Assembly: GCA_040751775.1 (NCBI GenBank)
Contig: JBFMGD010000001.1
Coordinates: 1-64,000 of the forward strand
Origin: JBFMGD01 sp040751775
Lineage (GTDB): Bacteria > Bacillota > Dethiobacteria > DTU022
DNA: 64,000 nucleotides
Direction of reading: 5' to 3'
The position numbers and the translations under genes are program-made. Positions 43,596-51,998 of this stretch are shown here, piece after piece (the stretch's first letter is position 1; every line of letters begins with the position of its first letter). The notes under the pieces were generated by a model, which was given only the letters and a program-made list of their open reading frames with translations, ran no database searches and was not told the origin of the DNA.

Positions 43596-43947
43596 TGGTG
43601 GAGGCGGCGGGAATCGAACCCGCGTCCGAAGGCACAGTAACAGGAATTTCTACAGGCTTAGCCCCGGGTTTAGTTCTCGCGCCGCCGTCTCTCCAGGGCG
43701 AGATCCGTTAGCGCCAGCCTCGTTGTGATTCCCGATGCAGCGGTGAGGCGACCGGTGCATCGGTAGGCCGGTTTCTTGACGCCCCTGTTCCCGCCCCCGG
43801 CCAGGGAGGGGAGGGACGCGCTACTTTATTTAAGCAGCGTAGGCTAAATTATCGTTGGCGTTTATAGCCGTTCCATGTTTTAGCCAGGCCATGGTCCTGA
43901 ACCTGCCGTTCCTGCCCCTACAACCCCCGTCGAATCCAAACGCCCCC
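43596..43947 (-). ncRNA. ssrA: Transfer-messenger RNA
   Basis: A 352-nt tmRNA on the minus strand. The 5' GGGGGCG pairs with the 3' CGCCUCC before an encoded ACCA end, and the tRNA-like T-arm GGUUCGAUUCCC lies near the 3' end. The tag region reads GCC-AAC-GAU-AAU-UUA-GCC-UAC-GCU-GCU-UAA, giving a peptide ending NANDNLAYAA. With SmpB it rescues stalled ribosomes and tags the product for ClpXP. The smpB gene lies just upstream in the same direction. Confidence 0.95.
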
Positions 43948-43963
43948 ATGTTTTATTTGCAGG

Positions 43964-44419
43964 CTAGGTTTGCTGCCTATCCTTAAAAACCCGTTCCATC
44001 TCACGGCGGCTGTCCCGCTCGGCGATGTCCTGCCGCTTGTCGTAGAGCTTTTTACCCCGGCCCAAGGCCAGTTCCACTTTAACCAACCCCCGCTTCAGGT
44101 AGAGCTTAGTCGGGATCAAGGCGTAACCCTTCTCCTTGACCTTGCCGGCCAGGCGCCCGATTTCGATCCGGTGCATCAGCAGCTTTCGCGTACGCAACGG
44201 TTCGTGGTTGAAGCGGTTGCCCTGCTCATACGGGCTGATATGCATATTATACAGGAAAAGCTCGCCCCCTTCAACCCGGGCATAGCTGTCCTTCAGGTTG
44301 ACTTTGGCCGCGCGCACCGACTTTACCTCTGTGCCGGTGAGGACGATGCCGGCCTCAAAGGTCTCATCAATATGGTAATCATGCCGCGCTTTACGGTTGC
44401 TGCTGATTAATTTATCCAT
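43964..44419 (-). CDS. smpB: SsrA-binding protein SmpB
   Basis: A 151-residue OB-fold protein of typical length. The N-terminal SNRKARHDYHIDETFEAGI, then LTGTEVKSVRAAKVNLKDSY, NMHISPYEQGNRFNHEPLR, and a basic C-terminal tail KLYDKRQDIAERDSRREMER are all diagnostic. The tail enters the mRNA channel of stalled ribosomes. It binds the tRNA-like part of tmRNA, whose gene follows 16 bases downstream. In many Firmicutes smpB directly follows rnr; here a P-type ATPase, a nitroreductase and a lipoprotein gene lie between. Confidence 0.97.
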   Translation of the reverse strand: MDKLISSNRKARHDYHIDETFEAGIVLTGTEVKSVRAAKVNLKDSYARVEGGELFLYNMHISPYEQGNRFNHEPLRTRKLLMHRIEIGRLAGKVKEKGYALIPTKLYLKRGLVKVELALGRGKKLYDKRQDIAERDSRREMERVFKDRQQT

Positions 44420-44647
44420 GGTTATTATACCCCTTAACCCCGGTAATTGACTCGTAAACCGAAGATCAATAAACCCTACCGGCCTGAAGATCCAGGAGCA
44501 AATAGGGTTTGATTATTTACCGCTGTTTCTGCCTAGTTATAATAACACCATCTGGTAAGATTAGTCAAGACACTAACCTATCACCAAGCGGAGAAGGGGC
44601 TAAAACAAGTGAGGACTAAAAGAAAGCTAGCGGTATTTATTTTAAAG
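44420..44647. other. Spacer between smpB and the ATPase leader
   Basis: Two divergent leader regions. On the minus strand TATAAT next to the smpB start may be its -10 box. I see no gene. The manganese riboswitch promoter begins at 44648. Confidence 0.3.
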
Positions 44648-44676
44648 TTGACTTAAGCAGCGGAATATGATTACAT
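44648..44676 (+). promoter_or_regulatory. Promoter of the riboswitch-ATPase transcript
   Basis: TTGACT (44648-44653), 17 bases, then TTACAT (44671-44676). The transcript would start just before the riboswitch. Confidence 0.6.
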
Positions 44677-44682
44677 TATTGG

Positions 44683-44785
44683 CAAAGGGGAGTAGCTGAA
44701 GGGTGAGCCCTTGCGGTTGGATCAACAATCCCGGTAGCGATACCTGATCCTCCCTTGCCCGGTGGGCAAGCAGCCAGACTTTTAA
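44683..44785 (+). promoter_or_regulatory. yybP-ykoY (Mn2+) riboswitch
   Basis: The conserved 5' strand AAAGGGGAGTAGC (44685-44697) is followed by a variable hairpin, the internal ATACCTGATCC segment (44740-44750) and the closing CCAGACTTT (44774-44782) that pairs with AAAG. These are the core elements of the manganese-sensing yybP-ykoY family, in the right order and spacing. A terminator hairpin follows at once. In known cases Mn2+ binding prevents termination and turns on Mn2+ exporters; by analogy the P-type ATPase here would be induced by Mn2+. Confidence 0.88.
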
Positions 44786-44813
44786 CATGTTTCATGTTGA
44801 AGGTTTTTTTATT
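44776..44813 (+). terminator. Expression-platform terminator of the Mn2+ riboswitch
   Basis: CTTTTAACATG and CATGTTGAAG form a stem around a short TTT loop, followed by seven Ts. Its 5' arm overlaps the 3' closing strand of the aptamer, so ligand binding and termination exclude each other. Confidence 0.8.
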
Positions 44814-44853
44814 TGCAAGCGGATATAGTAACTATGAAAGGGATTGAGGTATT

Positions 44854-47562
44854 TTGACAGAACAACACGGCGGCGAACCAGCAGATATTAGAGAAGCGTT
44901 AACGGCAGAACAAAACGGGGGACTGACCAGCGAACAGATCATGCAATTGCGGGAGCAATACGGTTGGAATGAACTGCGGGGGAAAAAGGCGCAGACCGTC
45001 TGGAGCATGTTTCTCGCTCAATTCAAAGAGTTCCTGGTTTTACTGCTGCTGGCCGCGGCGGCAATCTCCCTGGTTGTCGGCGAGGCGGCGGACGCCGTTG
45101 TAATCATGGTTGTTGTTATTGTAAATGCTGTTCTCGGCGTAATCCAGGAATTTAAAGCGGAAAAGTCACTCGCCGCGCTGCAAACACTGTCTGCACCCAC
45201 GGCCAAGGTGTTGCGGGGCGGTGTCCCACAGGAAATCCCCGCCCGGGAACTGGTCCCCGGAGATCTAATTTTGCTTAATGCCGGAGATTTCGTCCCCGCG
45301 GACGCCCGACTCCTTGAAGCAGCCGCTCTTTCCGTCGATCAGTCGGCCTTGACCGGTGAATCCGTTCCGGTGGAGAAAGATGCTCATTTTACTGCGGACG
45401 AACCGGTTACACTGGCCGAACGAGCGAACCTTGTCCATATGGGCACGGTAACCACCGCCGGCCGGGGCCGGGCCCTGGTCATTGGTACCGGTATGGAGAC
45501 GGAAATCGGGCGGATTGCCGGGATGATCCAGGCGGTCGAAACGCAAAAAACCCCGCTGCAGAAAAAGCTAGCCGTAATGGGCCGGCAACTCGGCCTGCTT
45601 GCGATCACTCTTTGTGTGCTCATTTTTATCCTGGGCGTGCTGCGGGGTAATGGTTACTTTGAGATGTTCCTGATCGCGATCAGCCTGGCTGTAGCCAGTA
45701 TTCCCGAGGGTCTTCCTGCCATCGTTACCATTGTCCTGGCGCTGGGTGTGCAACGTATGGCCGGCCGGGGGGCAATTATCCGCAAACTTCCCGCGGTGGA
45801 GACGCTGGGCGCGGCCACTGTAATCTGCTCGGATAAAACCGGCACCCTCACTCAAAACGCGATGACCGTGCGACAGCTATTCACCGGCAGTAAATCTTTC
45901 CGGGTAACGGGCGAAGGCTTCGCTGCCAACGGCAGTTTCCTGGAAGATAATCAGCAGATTGATCCGCAACAGGAGCCTCATTTGCGTCTCCTCTTAACTA
46001 TCGGTTTGCTGTGTAATGATGCCGCTTTAACCCGGGAAGAAGAGCAGGTCCGGGTAATCGGGGATCCCACTGAAGGGGCCCTCGTAACAGCGGCGTGTAA
46101 AGCGGGGCTGCAGGGGGATAAGCTGGCGGAGCTGTTGCCGCGCGAAAAAGAATATCCCTTTGATTCAACGCGCAAACGGATGAGCACCGTGAACCGGGGA
46201 GAGCTAACCAGGGATCTCCCCATACCGGCAGAAAACGATCTCTGGTTGCTGTCCAAGGGCGCTCCTGATTTGGTCCTGGAACGGTGCAACAGGTGGCTGG
46301 CCCCCCATGGCCTCCAGGAGATGACGCCCTCAAAAAGAGATGAGCTGCTGTCAAAAAACCTGGCGATGGCCAGCCGCGCGCTTCGTGTACTCGCATTCGC
46401 CTTTCGCCCCTTGGCTAAGGACCTTAATTTATCTGTCGAAGAAGCGGAGCAAGATCTTATCTTTGCCGGTTTTATGGGCATGATCGACCCGCCGCGTACG
46501 GAGGCCAAAAAAGCAATAGAAATTTGCCGAAAAGCGGCCATTAAAGTAAAAATGATCACCGGTGATTACCGGGAAACTGCCGCGGCAATCGCCGCCGAGT
46601 TGGGGTTGACAGCGCGAAATGAAGAGATTATAACCGGTATTGAACTGGACTCGCTCAGCGATGATGAACTGAAAGAAAGAGTAAACCGATACACCGTTTT
46701 TACCCGGGTTGCTCCTGAGCACAAGGTGCGCATCGTAAAAGCGCTGAAGGAAAATGGGGAAATAGCCGCAATGACCGGCGACGGGGTTAACGACGCCCCG
46801 GCTTTGAAACAGGCCGACATCGGCATCGCCATGGGACGGACCGGCACCGCGGTAGCTAAAGAAGCGGCGGAGATGGTTCTCGCGGATGACAATTTTGCTA
46901 CGATCGTGCGAGCGGTACAAGAAGGGCGCGTCATATTTGAAAATATCAAGAAAGCGGTATATTTACTGCTGTCTTGCAACATCGGTGAGATTCTGACTAT
47001 CTTGACGGCGATCATCCTCGGTTGGTCGCTACCGCTCATTCCGATCCAGATTCTCTGGATTAACCTGGTCACGGACAGCCTGCCGGCCTTAGCCCTGGGC
47101 GTGGACCCCCCGGAAGCAGGGACCATGGATCGGCCACCCCGGGACCCCAGGGAAGGCATATTCGGCAGCGGATCAGTGGCAACCCTGGCCGCATTCGGTA
47201 CTTTTATCGCGTTGATTACCCTGACCGCGTTCCGCATCGGCTCCATGGAGACGGTCATGAAAGGTCAGACCATGGCTTTCGCCACCCTGGCCTTGAGCCA
47301 ACTGGCACAGGTATTCAATTTCCGTTCACTGCACGAATCGATCTTGAAGCGGGATATTTTCGCCAACCGCTCTCTGCTGTGGGCGGTTGGCGTCTCAGGG
47401 CTTCTCCAGGCCGCGGTAATGTTTAACCCTTTCTTGATGAGTGTCTTTAAAGTTGTGCCGCTCAAACCCTCTGACTGGTCGATCGTGGCCGGGTTGTCTC
47501 TATCACCGCTGGTTTTCGGAGAGATCTGGAAATGGGTCCGCTCGCGCCTGAGAACCGGTTAA
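44854..47562 (+). CDS. P2A-type cation-exporting ATPase, probably Mn2+/Ca2+
   Basis: A 902-residue P-type ATPase with full machinery: actuator TGESVPVEK (about residue 166), M4 motif PEGLP (about 287), phosphorylated Asp in SDKTGTLTQN (about 328), nucleotide site SKGAPDLVL (about 465), TGDYRETA (about 569) and TGDGVNDAPALKQADIGIAMG (about 645), with WINLVTDSLPALALG in M6. Ten membrane helices fit. The sequence class is PMR1/SERCA-like, transporting Ca2+ or Mn2+ out of the cytoplasm. The Mn2+ riboswitch directly upstream favours Mn2+ export. The start is TTG at 44854. It stands alone, with nearby genes on the opposite strand. Confidence 0.92.
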   Translation: MTEQHGGEPADIREALTAEQNGGLTSEQIMQLREQYGWNELRGKKAQTVWSMFLAQFKEFLVLLLLAAAAISLVVGEAADAVVIMVVVIVNAVLGVIQEFKAEKSLAALQTLSAPTAKVLRGGVPQEIPARELVPGDLILLNAGDFVPADARLLEAAALSVDQSALTGESVPVEKDAHFTADEPVTLAERANLVHMGTVTTAGRGRALVIGTGMETEIGRIAGMIQAVETQKTPLQKKLAVMGRQLGLLAITLCVLIFILGVLRGNGYFEMFLIAISLAVASIPEGLPAIVTIVLALGVQRMAGRGAIIRKLPAVETLGAATVICSDKTGTLTQNAMTVRQLFTGSKSFRVTGEGFAANGSFLEDNQQIDPQQEPHLRLLLTIGLLCNDAALTREEEQVRVIGDPTEGALVTAACKAGLQGDKLAELLPREKEYPFDSTRKRMSTVNRGELTRDLPIPAENDLWLLSKGAPDLVLERCNRWLAPHGLQEMTPSKRDELLSKNLAMASRALRVLAFAFRPLAKDLNLSVEEAEQDLIFAGFMGMIDPPRTEAKKAIEICRKAAIKVKMITGDYRETAAAIAAELGLTARNEEIITGIELDSLSDDELKERVNRYTVFTRVAPEHKVRIVKALKENGEIAAMTGDGVNDAPALKQADIGIAMGRTGTAVAKEAAEMVLADDNFATIVRAVQEGRVIFENIKKAVYLLLSCNIGEILTILTAIILGWSLPLIPIQILWINLVTDSLPALALGVDPPEAGTMDRPPRDPREGIFGSGSVATLAAFGTFIALITLTAFRIGSMETVMKGQTMAFATLALSQLAQVFNFRSLHESILKRDIFANRSLLWAVGVSGLLQAAVMFNPFLMSVFKVVPLKPSDWSIVAGLSLSPLVFGEIWKWVRSRLRTG

Positions 47563-47577
47563 TGTCCGGAATTAACA

Positions 47578-48114
47578 TTAAACCCAGGTCTGGCCCCATT
47601 CTTCGGCGTAAACGATTTCTCTCAAATCTTTGCGCGGGCGAGGCGATGATTGAGTTTCGGGAACGCCAAGGGGGGTCATAGCGACAATGCGGTATTCAGG
47701 CGGCGACTTTAATACCGCTCTCGCCTTAGCTTCGTCAAACCAGGCGACCCAGCAGGTACCCAGCCCTTCCGCATAAGCGGCCAGCATTAACTGCTGCATG
47801 GCCAACCCGGCATCGAGCAGGTAATAGTCTTTGCCGTCCAGGTTGCCTGACTCTTGCGGGTCGGCACATAAGGCGATCACCTGGGGCGCGGTTTTGATGG
47901 CTCGCACAGCCGGGTTGCCTTCATGCAAGCAGGCCGACAGCTGCTCCTTCCTCACAACATTACTGATAACAATAAATTTCCAGCACTGCATATTTTTCCA
48001 AGAAGGAGCAATGCGTGCCGCCTCAAGGACCTTCTTTACTTTTTCCGGCGAAACAGGATCCGGTTTGTATTTCCGGATGCTCCGCCGCTCTACTAAAGCC
48101 CGATACAGATCCAT
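47578..48114 (-). CDS. Nitroreductase-family flavoprotein
   Basis: A 178-residue FMN-binding protein. RRSIRKYKPDPVS at the start binds the FMN phosphate; EAARIAPSWKNMQCWKFIV and the GLGTCWVAWFDE segment near residue 120 are family features, as is MTPLGVPE near residue 150. Members reduce nitro compounds, quinones or enoates with NAD(P)H, or act in flavin and cofactor metabolism. Its size is at the short end of the family, as in many clostridial copies. AAGGAGG precedes the ATG. It is followed by the P-type ATPase gene on the other strand, 15 bases between stops. Confidence 0.9.
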   Translation of the reverse strand: MDLYRALVERRSIRKYKPDPVSPEKVKKVLEAARIAPSWKNMQCWKFIVISNVVRKEQLSACLHEGNPAVRAIKTAPQVIALCADPQESGNLDGKDYYLLDAGLAMQQLMLAAYAEGLGTCWVAWFDEAKARAVLKSPPEYRIVAMTPLGVPETQSSPRPRKDLREIVYAEEWGQTWV

Positions 48115-48157
48115 AACTCCCGTTTCCTCCTTATCATCGCCAAGCTGTATCTATCTG

Positions 48158-48721
48158 TTAGCTTTCGTCGGAATTATATTCATACAGGACACTACCCGCC
48201 GCGTCATAAATCAACAGGCTAACGGTGTGATCCGGATTATCGGCATCAGTTTCCCCCATAATGATATAGCCCCGCTCGGTTCCGGGTGATAGAATTACTT
48301 CTTCCAAGCGCGGTTTGCCGAAATAGGCCACGATTTGCGCGGCTTCATTTAAAACCTGGTCATCCATAAAGATAACCGTGACAAACGGAGTTGTAGTCCA
48401 GGTGGGGTGCTGCCCGCTTGAACTGACCAGAACATCCTCTAAATGAGGTCCTGTGGTGATGGCAAACTCTTTGTACAGGCGCCCGTCTTCACCGACGTAG
48501 AGCAGATAATGACCGGTTTTCATGCCGTTCTCAAACAAAATCACGGCAAAGTCATCTCTGGTTGCAACGGCCAGCGGCTGAATAGCGTTTTGAGCGATAA
48601 ATTGATCCAGTTCCGCGGAGTTGGGTGCCCGATAGGTATAGTATCCGGCAGGGTGACAGCCGGTTAAGATAGCGATTGCAACACCGAAAAGCACGGCAAA
48701 GAGCATTTTTCCGGCAAGCAT
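48158..48721 (-). CDS. Putative lipoprotein of unknown function
   Basis: A 187-residue protein with a type II signal: a short KM start, a hydrophobic stretch and lipobox LTGC at about residue 20-23. The ATG at 48721 has GGAG 7 bases upstream; an upstream in-frame start (48757) would add residues with no ribosome site. The mature part has a beta-rich pattern (FAVILFENGMKTGHYLLYVG; FVTVIFMDDQVL; GYIIMGETDADNPDHTVSLLIYD). No family recognised. It lies between rnr and the nitroreductase gene. Confidence 0.75.
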   Translation of the reverse strand: MLAGKMLFAVLFGVAIAILTGCHPAGYYTYRAPNSAELDQFIAQNAIQPLAVATRDDFAVILFENGMKTGHYLLYVGEDGRLYKEFAITTGPHLEDVLVSSSGQHPTWTTTPFVTVIFMDDQVLNEAAQIVAYFGKPRLEEVILSPGTERGYIIMGETDADNPDHTVSLLIYDAAGSVLYEYNSDES

Positions 48722-48799
48722 AAGTTCACTCCGTTCAACAAAAAATTCGTAAAACACCGCACGATCAGCGCACGGAAGATTGTTACTGCTGATGACGCT

Positions 48800-50950
48800 C
48801 TAGCCGCTCTTTTCTGCCAAAGCAAAGGTAACTTTCCCCTCGGCCCGATTAGTCCGCACTACCTGTACCTGAAGCGGGTCGCCAAGCCGGTAGATCTTAC
48901 GCTTCCGTTCTCCTACCAGGGCGACCTGTTTTTCCTGGTAGGTATAATAATCGTCGTCCAGGTCGGCTATCGGGATCATCCCTTCTACTGTATTGCTCAA
49001 TTCGACAAAAACCCCGAAATTCGCAACGCCGCTGATAATCCCGGAGTAGACTTCACCCAGTTTATCTTCCATAAACTGCGCTTTTTTCTGATCCGTGCTG
49101 GCCCGTTCCGCTTCCATAGCCGCCCGCTCCCGCTCCGAGGAGTGCTGGGCGATTGCCGGCAGGCGGGACTGCAGCCGGGCTACCCGTTTTTCCGAAAGAC
49201 CGCCCCGGATTAGATATTCTTTAAGAATACGATGGATGACCAGGTCGGGGTAGCGCCGTATCGGCGATGTAAAATGGCAGTAGCAGCGCGAAGCCAGTCC
49301 AAAATGCCCTTCATTTGAAGCGCTGTAGCGGGCCTGGGGCAGGGAGCGCAGCATCAGGTAGCGTACTAATTTTTCTGTCCGACCGCTACGCGACCTTTCG
49401 AGCAGCAGGTTCAAATGTTTCGGCTTTAGCTCTTTTAAACCGACCACCAGATCATTACCGATCATGGCAAGCGTCTCACGCAGCGCAGCCAACTTTTCCG
49501 CGGTCGGTAGGGTGTGCACCCGGTAGATAAAGGGCAACTCTTCTTTGTAAAAGTGCCCGGCGACAATCTCGTTGCACAGGATCATGAATTCTTCGATCAG
49601 CGATTCCGAACGGCCCATCTGCCGCCGCTCGATTGCGGTGGGCACACCGTTCTCATCAAGGATGATTTGTGCTTCCGGCAGATCCAGATCCAGCGAGCCG
49701 CGCTGCAGGCGGCGCTGCCGCAAGATGGAGGCGAGCCGGCCCATTTCGCTGACCATATCTTCGACAGCGGGATGTATAAACGGGCGTCCTGATGCGTTTC
49801 CATCTAAAAAAGCCTCAACCTGGCGATAGGTAAGCCGCTCGGTCACCCGGATCAGGCTGGGGTGAAAAGAATAAGCGACAATTTCACCGTCTGCGGCCAG
49901 ATTTATAAAAACAGTTACCGCCAACCGATCTCGACTTGCCTGCAAACTGCAAAGCTCTTCCGATAAAAGCGGCGGCAGCATATGAATAACCCGATCAACC
50001 AGGTATGTGCTGGTGGACCGTTTCAAAGCTTCCCGGTCCAAAGGTTTCCCTTCGCGCACGTACTGGGAAACATCAGCGATATGGACACCCAGGCGAAACC
50101 CGCCGTTTTCTGCATTCTCCAGGGAGACAGCATCGTCGAAATCCCTGGCCGTTTCGTCGTCAATCGTCACTATGGTTAAATCACTCAGGTCAAGGCGGCT
50201 TTCTTCCTGAGAGATCCGGGCGATCGCCTCTTCACGCGGCATCTCGGAGAGCTCGCTGAGCACCGGCGAGGGGAACTCCCCCGGCAAATCAAATTTCCGG
50301 TGCAGGGTGAGCCGCTCCGCCTGCTGAGAACCGGCCTCGCCAAGCCTTTCCACCAGGCGGCCCCGGATCGGTTGATTGCCGCGTGACCAATTGCGCACCT
50401 CTACTACAACCTTGTCACCCCGCCGGAACTGCTGCCCTTCACGCGGCACCTGGATTGAGAAACTGAGGCGGCTGTCATCGGGCACCACAAAAAAACGCTT
50501 GCCATGCTGCTCAAGAGTGCCCACCATGCGGGTGCTGCCGCGCTTGAGGATGCCGATTACCTCGCCTTCTCGCCTGCGCCGGCCTCTTCCGCCTGTCATG
50601 CGCACCACTACCCGGTCCCCGTGCACGGCATCCTTTAAATTGGCGGCACTGATAAATATATCTTCAGCCCGGCTGTCGGGGCGTAAAAAGGCGAAACCGC
50701 GGCGGTTGCCTTGTAAAACGCCGGTGTGGCAATCGAGGCGCTCGGGCAAACCATAGTTACCGCGGGCTGTTTTAATGATTAAACCGTCCGCCGTCATCTG
50801 GCCCAACTCACGGGTCAGAAACTCTTTGTCTCCTTCCTGCAGCTCCAATAGCGAAAGCATCTGCTTGACCGTTAGAGAGCACTGTGAGTGCTCCGCAAGA
50901 ATATCTTGAATTTTGGTGCGCAACTGTGCAGTAATGCTCTGTCGAACCAT
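48800..50950 (-). CDS. rnr: Ribonuclease R
   Basis: A 716-residue 3'-to-5' exoribonuclease of the RNB family, able to degrade structured RNA and acting with tmRNA in non-stop mRNA decay. Visible: N-terminal helix-turn-helix (residues 15-70), cold-shock domains (GFAFLRPDSRAEDIFI about 88), the RNB metal-binding DDETARDFDDAVSLE (about 262) and YRVHTLPTAEKL, and a C-terminal S1 domain from about 625 (YSGIISGVANFGVFVEL). The C-terminus is short without the usual Lys-rich tail. The ATG lies 4 bases past the HD-hydrolase stop, so the two genes are coupled. Confidence 0.96.
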   Translation of the reverse strand: MVRQSITAQLRTKIQDILAEHSQCSLTVKQMLSLLELQEGDKEFLTRELGQMTADGLIIKTARGNYGLPERLDCHTGVLQGNRRGFAFLRPDSRAEDIFISAANLKDAVHGDRVVVRMTGGRGRRRREGEVIGILKRGSTRMVGTLEQHGKRFFVVPDDSRLSFSIQVPREGQQFRRGDKVVVEVRNWSRGNQPIRGRLVERLGEAGSQQAERLTLHRKFDLPGEFPSPVLSELSEMPREEAIARISQEESRLDLSDLTIVTIDDETARDFDDAVSLENAENGGFRLGVHIADVSQYVREGKPLDREALKRSTSTYLVDRVIHMLPPLLSEELCSLQASRDRLAVTVFINLAADGEIVAYSFHPSLIRVTERLTYRQVEAFLDGNASGRPFIHPAVEDMVSEMGRLASILRQRRLQRGSLDLDLPEAQIILDENGVPTAIERRQMGRSESLIEEFMILCNEIVAGHFYKEELPFIYRVHTLPTAEKLAALRETLAMIGNDLVVGLKELKPKHLNLLLERSRSGRTEKLVRYLMLRSLPQARYSASNEGHFGLASRCYCHFTSPIRRYPDLVIHRILKEYLIRGGLSEKRVARLQSRLPAIAQHSSERERAAMEAERASTDQKKAQFMEDKLGEVYSGIISGVANFGVFVELSNTVEGMIPIADLDDDYYTYQEKQVALVGERKRKIYRLGDPLQVQVVRTNRAEGKVTFALAEKSG

Positions 50951-50954
50951 GTTG

Positions 50955-51509
50955 TTAAAGTCCCAACTCCTTTGATATGCCCTGCATCGCTTCCAGGCTT
51001 AGCGCGATGAAATGATTTAAGGTTAAGCCCAGCTCGCCGCAGGTTTCAATCTGTTCCCGCCCGGCTCCCCGGGCAAATCCTTTTTCTTTATAGCGGTTTG
51101 ACACAAAATCCTGATCGATTGAGGCCAGCTTTTTAGCCGGATGAATTAACGCCGCCGCAACCAGCAATCCGGTTACCGGGTCGACGGCATAGAGAGCCTT
51201 GTCCATCAGGCTCAAAGGGGGCACCCCGAGCATTTCATTATGAGCCTTGACCGCGTAAATCAATTCGGGGGGGCAGCCCTTTTCGGCAAGCAGCTCTGCT
51301 CCGACCAGGCCGTGCCGTGCTGGTTGATCCACGGTCTGATCATAATCCACATCATGCAGCAATCCGGCCAAACCCCACAACTCCTGATCCTCGCCCAGGT
51401 GTAAAGCCAAGCGGCGCATCACCGCCTCCACAGCCAGCATATGTTTGAGCAGGTTTCTATTTTTAACGTGCTCTTTTACCAGGGTAAAAGCCGCTTCTCT
51501 AGTAATCAT
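50955..51509 (-). CDS. HD-domain phosphohydrolase
   Basis: A 184-residue HD-superfamily protein. The metal-binding residues are visible as LKHMLAVEAV (His), LLHDVDYD (His-Asp), HGLVGAELL, AVKAHN (His) and the late Asp in ALYAVDPVTG. Members hydrolyse nucleotides or other phosphate esters; substrate unknown. It lies between secG and rnr, with its stop 4 bases from rnr. A TATAAT-like box at 51561-51566 and an AAAGAGGAG site suggest transcription of HD-rnr separately from the secG operon. Confidence 0.88.
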   Translation of the reverse strand: MITREAAFTLVKEHVKNRNLLKHMLAVEAVMRRLALHLGEDQELWGLAGLLHDVDYDQTVDQPARHGLVGAELLAEKGCPPELIYAVKAHNEMLGVPPLSLMDKALYAVDPVTGLLVAAALIHPAKKLASIDQDFVSNRYKEKGFARGAGREQIETCGELGLTLNHFIALSLEAMQGISKELGL

Positions 51510-51582
51510 ATTTTTCTCCTCTTTTTCGTTTCGATTTCAGGTAATATTTCCTCAATTAGCATTATACCCTGATTCTGGAGAT

Positions 51583-51612
51583 AATAAAAGGAGCAGGGCA
51601 GCGCCTGCTCCT
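51583..51612 (-). terminator. Terminator after secG
   Basis: On the minus strand GGAGCAGG and CCTGCTCC pair around a 6-base loop, followed by TTTTATTAT. Confidence 0.8.
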
Positions 51613-51644
51613 CGGAAAAACAGGGGAATAATGCATGCAATCGT

Positions 51645-51878
51645 TTAGCTGTGTAAAATTGTCAAGACGATTGTAAAAACCATAAAAGCAATCGCGATAA
51701 TGGTGGTAAAGCGGCTTAATTTCTCATCGAGACCTTTTTTCTTCCCAAACAGAGACTGGGCTCCGCCGGCGATGGCCCCAAGGCTGGCGCTGCGTCCAGA
51801 TTGCAGCAGTACGATCACGATCAAGGCCACACAGATCAGAAGATACAAAAACGTAATCACATTATTCAGCATCAGCAA
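51645..51878 (-). CDS. secG: Preprotein translocase subunit SecG
   Basis: A 77-residue protein with two helices (about 5-26 and 52-74). The conserved LLQSGRSASLGAIAGGAQSLFGKKKGLD loop between them is the SecG hallmark. It forms part of SecYEG in the membrane. GGAGG precedes the ATG. It lies downstream of eno in the common Firmicute order, but a separate sigma-A promoter (51927-51955) lies in the gap. Confidence 0.95.
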   Translation of the reverse strand: MLMLNNVITFLYLLICVALIVIVLLQSGRSASLGAIAGGAQSLFGKKKGLDEKLSRFTTIIAIAFMVFTIVLTILHS

Positions 51879-51926
51879 ACAACCTCCGGACGTTCACAAA
51901 TAATAAAACTTTTCACGAATGAATAA

Positions 51927-51955
51927 ATTGTATCACAGAACAACGCCCGTGACAA
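51927..51955 (-). promoter_or_regulatory. Sigma-A promoter of secG
   Basis: On the minus strand TTGTCA (51950-51955), 17 bases, then TACAAT (51927-51932), about 49 bp before the secG ATG. Confidence 0.6.
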
Positions 51956-51985
51956 ATGAATCTTTCATTAAATGAATCTTTCATT
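51954..51985. repeat. Tandem 16-bp repeat between eno and secG
   Basis: AAATGAATCTTTCATT occurs twice head to tail (51954-51969 and 51970-51985). Each unit is itself a rough palindrome. It overlaps the -35 region of the secG promoter and may be a regulator site or a simple duplication. Confidence 0.6.
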
Positions 51986-51998
51986 AAACCGGCATATA

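Noticed and set aside
43480..43728. Plus-strand open frame of 82 codons
   Set aside because: It overlaps the 3' part of tmRNA on the other strand and has no motif or ribosome site.
46566..47258. Minus-strand open frame of 230 codons inside the P-type ATPase gene
   Set aside because: Antisense to a fully conserved gene; Ser/Met/Ile-rich composition typical of a reversed membrane-protein frame.
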